This document shows, piece by piece, positions 18,968 to 18,998 of a DNA stretch of 18,998 nucleotides. Position numbers and translations under genes: made by a program. The notes beneath the pieces are model-generated. The model had not been told where the DNA came from, did no database searches, and saw only the letters and a list, made by a program, of their open reading frames with translations. The stretch comes from Amoebophrya sp. AT5.2 (Eukaryota > Sar > Dinophyceae > Syndiniales > Amoebophryaceae). How positions within the stretch are numbered: the stretch's first letter is position 1; the number at the start of each line of letters is the position of its first letter. The stretch spans positions 1 through 18,998 of the forward strand of contig RXOD01004705.1 of assembly GCA_005223375.1 (NCBI GenBank). The letters are read 5' to 3'.

Positions 18968-18998
18968 AAAAAAGTGGTATTGAAGCTCTTCTGGTAAT

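Larger units (their letters stand above)
18072..18998. other. Right-end stretch, no supported gene
   Basis: The longest open frame (18157-18597, plus) starts with GTG, has no internal Met and no GC bias at third positions. If the exon at 17961-18063 is real, this region should be mostly its upstream intron; I could not find a convincing preceding exon. The last 210 bp carry short A-rich direct repeats. Confidence 0.5.

Noticed and set aside
1..18998. Dinoflagellate spliced-leader sequence, rRNA, or CRISPR array
   Set aside because: I looked for the CCGTAGCCATTTTGGCTCAAG-type leader on both strands and for regular repeat-spacer arrays and saw none; the genes are clearly eukaryotic and intron-bearing.

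Overview
The window is eukaryotic nuclear DNA, most likely from an alveolate protist. Dense one-strand gene order, GC-rich third codon positions in coding DNA against AT-rich spacers, and short introns with odd splice donors recall the parasitic dinoflagellate Amoebophrya (Syndiniales). That placement is inference; the sequence does not prove it. Three genes can be reconstructed, all on the minus strand, plus a likely last exon of a fourth gene.

From right to left (direction of transcription): 18998-18072 has no supported gene. 18063-17961 is probably the last coding exon of an unrecognised gene. 17769-7954 is a very large ABCA-type full ABC transporter (two exons, 3159 aa). 7174-5596 is a secreted ML-domain (NPC2/GM2-activator-like lipid-binding) protein with a long unrecognised C-terminal region (two exons, 434 aa). 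3959-1605 is a glycogen synthase kinase 3 orthologue rebuilt from eight exons (378 aa). 1604-1 has no gene I can support.

A lipid-transporting ABCA protein next to a secreted lipid-binding ML protein on the same strand suggests, without proving, a shared lipid-handling role. GSK3 is a general signalling kinase with no evident link to them.

The most unusual signal is in the introns. Eight of the nine begin GTACT rather than the usual GTAAG/GTGAG. In GSK3, four introns sit at the same kind of site: they interrupt NN|G-TAC (Tyr) codon pairs, so a GTAC stands both at the intron start and at the start of the next exon. This looks like a 4-bp target-site duplication left by insertion of mobile introns ('introners') at palindromic GTAC sites. 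The ABCA protein is also unusual: about 940 residues of first extracytosolic loop against about 46 in the matching loop of the second half, and a disordered insertion of about 540 residues inside the second nucleotide-binding region.
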